This document shows positions 16,260 to 22,607 of a stretch of DNA of 45,003 bases, piece after piece. The notes under the pieces were generated by a model that searched no databases, was not told the origin of the DNA, and saw only the letters and a list, made by a program, of their open reading frames with translations. Both the position numbers and the translations under genes were made by a program. Numbering within the stretch: position 1 is the stretch's first letter; every line of letters begins with the position of its first letter. This DNA comes from Bacteroidetes bacterium UBA4416 (GTDB lineage Bacteria; Bacteroidota; Bacteroidia; B-17B0; Aurantibacillaceae), in assembly GCA_002390745.1 (NCBI GenBank), contig DGQK01000012.1, positions 299,897-344,899 on the forward strand. Reading direction: 5' to 3'.

Positions 16260-16943
16260 GTGGAAAACACGCCTTTGTCGCACACGGAGCAAAATTACAT
16301 CAAGGCCATCTTCAAAGTTCAGGAGCTGACCCGCGCAGAGGCAGTGGCTACCAATGACATTGCGGAGCGCCTTCAGACGCAACCTGCCACGGTAACGGAC
16401 ATGATCAAACGCCTGGCGGAAAAGAAAATCGTGACCTATAAAAAATACTACGGGGTGCGGCTCACGGCCAAAGGAGAAAAAATTGCCCTCGACATCATCC
16501 GCAAGCACCGCCTTTGGGAGGTGTTCCTGGTGAGCAAGCTGCATTTCAAATGGGACGAGGTGCATGTGATTGCCGAGCAGCTGGAGCATATCCACAGCGA
16601 TGAACTTATCGCAAGGCTCGACGACTTTTTAGGGCACCCGAAATTCGATCCGCACGGTGATGCCATTCCCGATAAGCACGGCAATATGAGCCACAGCAAT
16701 GCCGTACCTTTGAATACCATGGGGAAAAAGCAAAGCGGTGTGTTTTGCGGCGTTGCCAACCACGAAGACCGTTTTCTGCAATACCTCGATTCACTGGACC
16801 TGCATCTGGGAGCGACAATCTATATTGAGTCCGTTAATGCCTACGATGCTTCCTGTAAGGTGAAAATCAATAACACCCATTCCGAATTTTTCAGCCCGCA
16901 GATCGCATCCTGCATTTTAGTAAAACCGCTCTATGGAAAATAA
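16260..16943 (+). CDS. mntR: MntR, DtxR-family manganese-responsive repressor
   Basis: The protein has 227 residues starting with GTG. No ATG exists before the HTH, and the family's first helix (SHTEQNYIKAIF) starts right here. Residues 1-65 form the winged helix, 66-140 form the dimer domain with candidate metal ligands H83, E87, H102, E106 and H126 (GHPKFDPHGD), and 150-227 form an SH3/FeoA-like domain. With metal bound it should repress its own operon through the palindrome at 16205. Its end overlaps mntH by 11 bases, so repressor and transporter are translated together. Confidence 0.88.
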   Translation: MENTPLSHTEQNYIKAIFKVQELTRAEAVATNDIAERLQTQPATVTDMIKRLAEKKIVTYKKYYGVRLTAKGEKIALDIIRKHRLWEVFLVSKLHFKWDEVHVIAEQLEHIHSDELIARLDDFLGHPKFDPHGDAIPDKHGNMSHSNAVPLNTMGKKQSGVFCGVANHEDRFLQYLDSLDLHLGATIYIESVNAYDASCKVKINNTHSEFFSPQIASCILVKPLYGK

Positions 16944-18798
16944 CCCGCACAGATCATTGGGCGAAGTGCATGGTTCTGTCCGCACTTCAGGCAAAGGAGG
17001 TTTCCGGAAGCTTTTCGCTTTCCTGGGGCCGGCCTACATGATCAGTGTGGGCTATATGGACCCCGGCAACTGGGCCACCGACATCGAAGGTGGCAGCAAA
17101 TTCGGCTATAGCCTGATCTGGGTGCTGGTCATGAGCAATCTGATCGCCCTCCTCCTCCAAAGCCATTGTGTGCGGCTTGGAATTGTTTCAGGGCGCGATC
17201 TGGCGCAGGCTTCCAAGGATCACTATTCCAGGTTTGTGAACTTCTTCCTGTACATCCTGGCAGAAATTGCCATTGCGGCCTGCGATCTCGCGGAAGTGGT
17301 GGGTATGGCCATCGGCATCCACCTGATGTTTCCTTCGGTCTCTATTCTCACGGGTGTCTGCATTACCGTGCTCGATAGCTTTATTCTATTGTTCCTCCTC
17401 AATGCCGGGATCCGCAAACTCGAAGCATTTATCATATCGCTGGTAGGCATCATAGGCGTTTCGTTCCTCATTCAGCTCATCATCGCGAAACCCGATGTGG
17501 TCGAGATCTCCAAAGGGCTGATACCCGGCATCCGCAATGAAGATGCCTTATATGTGGCCATTGGGATCATCGGCGCCACGGTGATGCCGCACAACCTGTA
17601 CCTGCATTCGTCGCTGGTGCAGACGCGCCAGTTCGACCGAACGGCCACAGAAGTCAAAAAAGCCATCCGCTTCAATATCGTGGACAGCGCAGTAGCCCTC
17701 AACCTGGCGCTCTTTGTCAATGCCGCCATTCTCATCATTGCGGCCAGCACCTTTTTTAATACGGGGGTGGAAGTGAAGGAGATACAGGACGCGCACCGTA
17801 TGCTTACGCCGATGCTGGGAAGCACGCTGGCGCCTTTCCTGTTTGCGCTGGCGCTGATCGCAGCGGGCCAGAGCTCAACGGTGACGGGTACGCTGGCCGG
17901 GCAGATCATTATGGAAGGTTACCTGAACCTGCGCCTGCAGCCATGGATCAGGCGCCTGCTCACGCGGTTGATTGCCATTGTACCGGCCTTCCTCACCATC
18001 TATTACCTGGGAGAAGAAAAAACAGGCGACCTCCTGGTATTGAGCCAGGTGATCCTGAGCCTGCAGTTAGGCTTCGCGATCATTCCCCTCATTCATTTCG
18101 TGAGCAGCAAAAAGCGCATGGGCGAATTTGCGATTCCTTTGTGGCAAAATATCGCTTCCTGGCTGGCCGTATCAGTGATCGTGTTTTTAAACTGCCAGCT
18201 GATCTTCTTCAAGGTGAAGGACTGGCTCCTGACTTCCGAATCGCCTTTCCTGGTGGGGATTTTTGTAATTCCCTTTATGGGCTTGTGCCTGGGCATACTC
18301 CTGTTCATCACCTTCGAGCCTTTATTTAAAAAATCGAAACAGGGAAAGCCCTCGCAGTTTCATGGGAGCTTTGCCAGGATTGTTTTCGACGAGCCTAAGC
18401 CGTACAAGCTTATCGCTATCCCGGTCGATTTCAGCAGCAGCGATCACAAGGCCATCAACCGCGCGCTACAGCTGGGAGGCAAAGGCGTATCCTATAAACT
18501 GGTGCATGTGCTCGAAAGTACCACTGCTGTCATTTACGGAGAGCAAAGCGGTGACAACGAACGCAACGAGGATACGGTAAATCTGATGGCCTATGAAAAC
18601 CAGCTGCTCGAACGGGGCTATCAATGCACATCGGAGCTGGGCTTTGGCAATCCGAGAACAGTGATCCCCGAGTTGGTGAAGGATGCCGATCTCATTGTGA
18701 TGGGCACACACGGGCATACGACGTTCAAAGACCTGTTGTTCGGGACCACCGTGGAGAGTGTGAGGCATAAAGTAAAAGTTCCCCTGGTACTCGTATAG
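16933..18798 (+). CDS. mntH: MntH, Nramp manganese transporter fused to a UspA domain
   Basis: The protein has 621 residues. Residues 25-470 form an Nramp core with the TM1 motif DPGN at 43-46 and the TM6 motif MPHNLYLHS at 218-226, preceded by A-T-V, which together coordinate Mn2+. Residues about 489-621 form a universal stress domain (IAIPVDFSSSDHKAI, ending MGTHGHTTFKDLLFG and PLVLV) with a near-complete G-x2-G-x9-G nucleotide motif. Proton-driven Mn2+ uptake across the inner membrane is well supported. The cytosolic UspA tail may sense ATP. It is co-transcribed with mntR. Confidence 0.92.
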   Translation: MENNPHRSLGEVHGSVRTSGKGGFRKLFAFLGPAYMISVGYMDPGNWATDIEGGSKFGYSLIWVLVMSNLIALLLQSHCVRLGIVSGRDLAQASKDHYSRFVNFFLYILAEIAIAACDLAEVVGMAIGIHLMFPSVSILTGVCITVLDSFILLFLLNAGIRKLEAFIISLVGIIGVSFLIQLIIAKPDVVEISKGLIPGIRNEDALYVAIGIIGATVMPHNLYLHSSLVQTRQFDRTATEVKKAIRFNIVDSAVALNLALFVNAAILIIAASTFFNTGVEVKEIQDAHRMLTPMLGSTLAPFLFALALIAAGQSSTVTGTLAGQIIMEGYLNLRLQPWIRRLLTRLIAIVPAFLTIYYLGEEKTGDLLVLSQVILSLQLGFAIIPLIHFVSSKKRMGEFAIPLWQNIASWLAVSVIVFLNCQLIFFKVKDWLLTSESPFLVGIFVIPFMGLCLGILLFITFEPLFKKSKQGKPSQFHGSFARIVFDEPKPYKLIAIPVDFSSSDHKAINRALQLGGKGVSYKLVHVLESTTAVIYGEQSGDNERNEDTVNLMAYENQLLERGYQCTSELGFGNPRTVIPELVKDADLIVMGTHGHTTFKDLLFGTTVESVRHKVKVPLVLV

Positions 18799-18881
18799 GT
18801 AGTATTACCTATCGAAAATCAGGCAGAAATGCCCATTGTTTTCTCTGTCGTGCTGTTGTAATATTGTTACAGGTTTCATCT

Positions 18882-19106
18882 ATGACAATGAAAGGGTACG
18901 GCATCATTCTATTAATTCTTGGACTCGGCGTTCTGACAGGCTATTGGGGTATTGCTTCCGACAGGATGGCAAGATCGTTCCATGAAAGCCAGGTTGCTGT
19001 GCAGCCTGCACCGGAAGCAAATGCGGGCGAAGCGCTGTGCATCAAATCCGACGAAAAAAATGATTTTAAGATCCGGCGCAGCGGAAGCTTTGTGGAATTC
19101 GAATAG
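18882..19106 (+). CDS. Small single-pass membrane protein, unknown
   Basis: The protein has 74 residues from ATG 18882; ATG 18888 or an upstream TTG are alternatives. One hydrophobic helix (about 5-24, GIILLILGLGVLTGYWGIAS) is followed by a polar tail with several alanines and one cysteine, and the end is FEFE-like and acidic. It lies after mntH on the same strand and converges on the DUF1801 gene with six bases between stops. No family is recognised, but the membrane helix and clean boundaries favour a real gene. Confidence 0.5.
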   Translation: MTMKGYGIILLILGLGVLTGYWGIASDRMARSFHESQVAVQPAPEANAGEALCIKSDEKNDFKIRRSGSFVEFE

Positions 19107-19112
19107 CAGGGA

Positions 19113-19589
19113 TCATTTTTTTCTCTCCGGGCGCGGGCCATTGAGAACGGATTCATAGCGCGCAATCCAGTCTTTCACGGTGATTTTTTTCAACAGCTCC
19201 CCAATCAGCTTGAAAGGAATGTCATCGGGTTTTTTAAAGCGGATACAGCTTTTTCCCATATCGAGTTTCGTTTTGCAGTGCTTGGGATATTCATTTACAA
19301 ACCAGGCCAGCAGATCCGCGTCTGCATAAATACCCATGTGGTAGAGGGCAATGAAATTTTTCTGGGAAGCGATGCTCACAAAAGGCAAAGGGATTTTGGG
19401 GTCGCAATGGTAACCAGCCGGGTAGAGTTTGTGCGGGACCACATAACCGATCATGCCATAGCTCATGCATTCCTCGAAGCCTTTTGGAATGTTCTTCAGG
19501 ATGGTATTTCTTAGGTTGGCAAAGGCTTCCAGCCTTTCGGAAGGTATTTCTTTGAGATAGTCTTCCGCGGTTTTCGTTTGTGATTGCAT
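19113..19589 (-). CDS. DUF1801 (YdhG-like) protein
   Basis: The protein has 158 residues. It carries the DUF1801 pattern: TAEDYLKEIPSERLEAFANLR, then EECMSYGMIGYVVPHK, then a conserved IALYHMGIY and a C-terminal MGKSCIRFKKPDDIPF. The fold is YjbR/frataxin-like and cytosolic. No enzymatic role is known for the family. It starts 18 bases downstream of the bestrophin gene on the same strand, so a two-gene operon is likely. Confidence 0.87.
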   Translation of the reverse strand: MQSQTKTAEDYLKEIPSERLEAFANLRNTILKNIPKGFEECMSYGMIGYVVPHKLYPAGYHCDPKIPLPFVSIASQKNFIALYHMGIYADADLLAWFVNEYPKHCKTKLDMGKSCIRFKKPDDIPFKLIGELLKKITVKDWIARYESVLNGPRPERKK

Positions 19590-19607
19590 AGCAGGGAATA
19601 GTTAATG

Positions 19608-20606
19608 TTATAATAAAATATCGTTGACCGGTGTCAGGGCCGGTGGGATATCCGTTTCATCCAGCATTTCGCGAAGATCGATCTCGATGGTACGGCTGAT
19701 GTTGGAGATAGGTACATCGTTGGCACCGCCTTCAAAGGGATTTTCCGTAGACTCGCCGATACGCTCCATCACATGAAATACCCAGCCAACGATAAGCGAG
19801 CACGGTACCGTAACCCAGATAAAGCCCTCGCCGAGATCCTTCGTAAGCTTGGCAAATTCCTGCAGGATGCCGAAAGGCAGCATGCCGATGAAGAGGCGCA
19901 CAAACATCTGGTTGATGGTAGCGAACTGCCGCGGGTAAGGGAAGTTTTTGATGCGCTCGGATTTTCCCTGCTGCTCGTAAAGCACGGTCAGCGTGCGCTC
20001 CAGCTCAATGAAGTCCAGGTCGCTTAAGCGGCCCGAATCTTTAAGCGCCTTCAGTTGCCTCGATTGCAGGCTGATGATTTGGGTAGCGCGGTTCTTTTTA
20101 CCTAAGACATACAGGCGCTCCTCTTCCGTCAGGTATTTTTTCAGCTCTTCTTCCAAGGGGGTTTCGCGCTCCGGAACGTTATAAAAGCGGGCATATTCCA
20201 CATTGCTTTTCAGCTCCATATTTTCCCACACGCGTTTTTCCCGCATCTGGTAGCGCAGGGCTGTCAGCCAGGCAAAGTGGCGGTAGATCAGTGTCCGGAT
20301 CTCTTTCGGATCGGCGTTCACAGTATCTTTCACTAAAATGCCCCAGGCCCTGCTGGTGTTGATGATGCTCCCCCAAATTTGCCGAGCTTCCCATAGGCGG
20401 TTGTAGGTTTGTGTGTTTTTGAAACCCACGAGGAAGGCGGCGGCGGTACCGATGAGCGCAATGGCTACCCAGGGAATCACCAGCCATTTGATATCTAAAA
20501 AGTAATAGAGGGCAGTTGGAATACAGGCTATCACAGCAAAGGCATAGAGGTCTCTGCGGGTCCAGTAAATCACCTGCGCTAATGTGAAACGTCTTCCGGC
20601 GTGCAT
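19608..20606 (-). CDS. Bestrophin-family anion channel
   Basis: The protein has 332 residues, within the range of bacterial bestrophins. It has an N-terminal transmembrane pair (about 20-65: YAFAVIACIPTALYYFLDIKW and IPWVAIALIGTAAAFLVGFK) followed by the NTQTYNRLWEARQIWGSIINTSR motif, which is a hallmark of the UPF0187/bestrophin family. The second membrane pair is near 235-275, ending in the acidic ENPFEGGANDVPIS segment. Such channels are pentamers in the inner membrane. The upstream region is shared with the divergent PepSY-like gene. Confidence 0.9.
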   Translation of the reverse strand: MHAGRRFTLAQVIYWTRRDLYAFAVIACIPTALYYFLDIKWLVIPWVAIALIGTAAAFLVGFKNTQTYNRLWEARQIWGSIINTSRAWGILVKDTVNADPKEIRTLIYRHFAWLTALRYQMREKRVWENMELKSNVEYARFYNVPERETPLEEELKKYLTEEERLYVLGKKNRATQIISLQSRQLKALKDSGRLSDLDFIELERTLTVLYEQQGKSERIKNFPYPRQFATINQMFVRLFIGMLPFGILQEFAKLTKDLGEGFIWVTVPCSLIVGWVFHVMERIGESTENPFEGGANDVPISNISRTIEIDLREMLDETDIPPALTPVNDILL

Positions 20607-20690
20607 AAATTCAAATTAATGACATGAGTGTTGGTCGGAGCATAACCGGTAGTAAATATAGCAATATCAACACATATTTTTTTAGCAGCT

Positions 20691-20739
20691 GTTGACCCTG
20701 CCCTACAGACTGTTGAATATGTCAACAAATAATTTGACA
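20691..20739 (+). promoter_or_regulatory. Predicted upstream activator sites for a sigma-54 regulator
   Basis: A cluster of GTTGAC-type half-sites occurs here: GTTGAC at 20691, a palindrome TGTTGA-N5-TCAACA at 20711-20727, and TGTCAA-N8-TTGACA at 20720-20739. They lie 55-105 bases upstream of a -24/-12 promoter, the usual place for enhancer sites. The adjacent NtrC-type regulator is the obvious candidate binder. Confidence 0.5.
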
Positions 20740-20792
20740 GGCTGTGAGTTTAAGTTTCTGATTTTTAGTGATTTAATGTCTTCGCTCGCGGC

Positions 20793-20808
20793 TGGTACAG
20801 CTTTGGCA
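20793..20808 (+). promoter_or_regulatory. Predicted sigma-54 (-24/-12) promoter
   Basis: TGGTAC followed by GCA places GG at 20794-20795 and GC at 20806-20807 with exactly ten bases between. It departs from the sigma-54 consensus TGGCACG-N4-TTGCA at three defined bases. The predicted start is about 38 bases before the ATG at 20857. Confidence 0.55.
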
Positions 20809-20856
20809 TGAATAGCCGCAGAATAAAATTAACCTTATAAAACCCAAAAACGAATC

Positions 20857-21168
20857 ATGAAAAAATTAGTTGCAATGGCATTCTGCCTCGGTCTCGCTGC
20901 TACAGCACACACAGTTTACGCGTCAAATACAGTTTCCACTACGGCTGTGAGCGTATTGAATGATGACGAAAAAACCGCAGTAAAACCCGAGGAGCTCCCT
21001 GAGCCGATCAAAAAAACACTGGCTGCCGATGAGTACAAAGGATGGTCTGTTCGGAGCGCAGCTCTTGTAAAATCAGCAACGGCTTCACACTATGAAGTAG
21101 CTGTAGCAAATGAGAAAAGCGAAACCAAAACGCTAAAGTTTGACGAAAAAGGCACTCTTTTAAAATAA
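20857..21168 (+). CDS. Small exported protein, PepSY-like
   Basis: The protein has 103 residues. Residues 1-22 form a signal peptide (MKKLVAMAFCLGLAATAHTVYA, cleavage after YA), so it is periplasmic or secreted. The mature part (LPEPIKKTLAADEYKGWSV, then AALVKSATASHYEVAVANEKSETKTLKFDEKGTLLK) has the helix-strand pattern of the PepSY-like/putative beta-lactamase-inhibitor family of Bacteroidota: LP-x-x-I-K-x-x-L followed by a Y-E-V strand. A sigma-54 promoter and activator sites lie upstream, and the activator gene lies downstream. This makes it a probable target of that system. Confidence 0.8.
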   Translation: MKKLVAMAFCLGLAATAHTVYASNTVSTTAVSVLNDDEKTAVKPEELPEPIKKTLAADEYKGWSVRSAALVKSATASHYEVAVANEKSETKTLKFDEKGTLLK

Positions 21169-21189
21169 GCATACCTTTTTTGTTTTTTT

Positions 21190-21218
21190 GGGAAAGCCGG
21201 ATACTGTCCGGCTTTCCC
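21190..21218 (+). terminator. Hairpin between the PepSY-like gene and the response regulator
   Basis: A perfect 12-bp stem GGGAAAGCCGGA/TCCGGCTTTCCC with a 5-base loop is followed only by mixed T and G. It probably attenuates rather than fully ends transcription into the regulator gene 43 bases on. Confidence 0.6.
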
Positions 21219-21260
21219 TTGTTTGTATTTATTCTTAAACTTGTAAGACGTTCCGCTACC

Positions 21261-22607
21261 ATGATACGTATCCTGCTTATAGAAGATGATCCGGCATTCT
21301 CACAGATCATAGAAAATTTCCTTGGAAGAAAGAAATACGAAGTGCATACCGTGCCAAGTTTGAAGGAAGGCTCGGCTGCTGTTCATAAAGAACCATACGG
21401 CCTGATACTGCTGGACTACCATTTACCCGACGGTACGGGCTTCGAACTCATCCGGGAGATGACAGAGGCAGGCATGAAGGTTCCCATCGTCATGATGACA
21501 GGCTTTCATGATATCCGCACTGCCGTTAAAGCCATCAACATGGGAGCCCGCAATTACATTACGAAGCCGGTGAATCCCGAGGAATTGCTGATGGTGATCT
21601 CCGAAGCCTTGCAGGACAAGCATGCTGAGGCGTCACACGTTTCGGCAGAGGGGCAGAAAGATACCTTTTTGCCAAGCTTCGTCAAAGGAGAGAGCGAAGC
21701 TTCCGAAGAGCTGATGAGGCACATCGAGCTGATTGCACCAACGAATATGACGGTGTTGATCCTGGGGGAAAGCGGCACCGGAAAAGAGAATATCGCCCGA
21801 AGCATCCATCGCCTCAGCACTAGAGCCGACGGGCCTTTTGTTGCCATCGATTGCGGTGCCTTGTCGGAGGAGCTTGCATCGAGCGAATTATTCGGACACA
21901 TCAAGGGAGCTTTTACCGGAGCGATCAACGATAAGAAAGGTGAGTTTGAGATGGCTTCCGGTGGCACGATCTTTCTGGATGAAGTCGGAAACCTGACTTA
22001 TCCGGTGCAGGTTAAATTGCTGAGGGCTATCCAGGAGCGCATCATTCAGCCGGTGGGCGGCAACAAGCCCATCAAGGTAGACGTGCGCATTATCACCGCT
22101 ACCAACGAAGACCTCATCACTAATGTGAGGAATGGCTCTTTCCGCGAGGATCTGTACCACCGCGTCAACGAGTTCAGCATCCGGGTGCCGGCCTTAAGGA
22201 ACAGGGGAGAAGACCTGCCGCTGTTCATCGATCATTTTATCCGGCAATCAAACAAGGAGCTGTCGAAATCAATAGAAGGAGTATCGCCTGAGGCCATGGC
22301 TATCTTCAGAACATATAAGTGGCCCGGCAACCTCCGGGAGCTGAAGAACACCGTCAAGCGGGCTGTGTTGCTGGCCAAAGGGCCTTTCATCGAAACAGAC
22401 AATATCCCTGAGGAAATGCGCCAGACACCCGTGGCGCCGGTGAAGCAGGAAAAGGAATTGCGGGCGATGAATGAAGCCAACGAAAAGGAGCTGATCATTA
22501 AAACACTGAAAGAGGTGAAGTACAACAAGTCCAAAGCCGCCGGAATCCTCAACATCGACCGAAAGACCCTTTACATGAAGATTGCGCGCTATGGCATCGA
22601 AGCTTAA
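21261..22607 (+). CDS. NtrC-family sigma-54-dependent response regulator
   Basis: The protein has 448 residues from ATG 21261 (MIRILLIEDD). The longer open frame would pass through the upstream hairpin. The receiver domain (1-120) has phospho-acceptor D52 in LILLDYHLPDGTG. The AAA+ domain has Walker A GESGTGKE at 169-176 and the sigma-54 contact loop GAFTGA at 216-221. The C-terminal Fis-type HTH (KSKAAGILNIDRKTLYMKIA) ends the protein. It activates sigma-54 RNA polymerase from upstream sites. It converges on the hybrid kinase gene with a 4-base overlap of stop codons, so the two are a pair. Confidence 0.93.
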   Translation: MIRILLIEDDPAFSQIIENFLGRKKYEVHTVPSLKEGSAAVHKEPYGLILLDYHLPDGTGFELIREMTEAGMKVPIVMMTGFHDIRTAVKAINMGARNYITKPVNPEELLMVISEALQDKHAEASHVSAEGQKDTFLPSFVKGESEASEELMRHIELIAPTNMTVLILGESGTGKENIARSIHRLSTRADGPFVAIDCGALSEELASSELFGHIKGAFTGAINDKKGEFEMASGGTIFLDEVGNLTYPVQVKLLRAIQERIIQPVGGNKPIKVDVRIITATNEDLITNVRNGSFREDLYHRVNEFSIRVPALRNRGEDLPLFIDHFIRQSNKELSKSIEGVSPEAMAIFRTYKWPGNLRELKNTVKRAVLLAKGPFIETDNIPEEMRQTPVAPVKQEKELRAMNEANEKELIIKTLKEVKYNKSKAAGILNIDRKTLYMKIARYGIEA

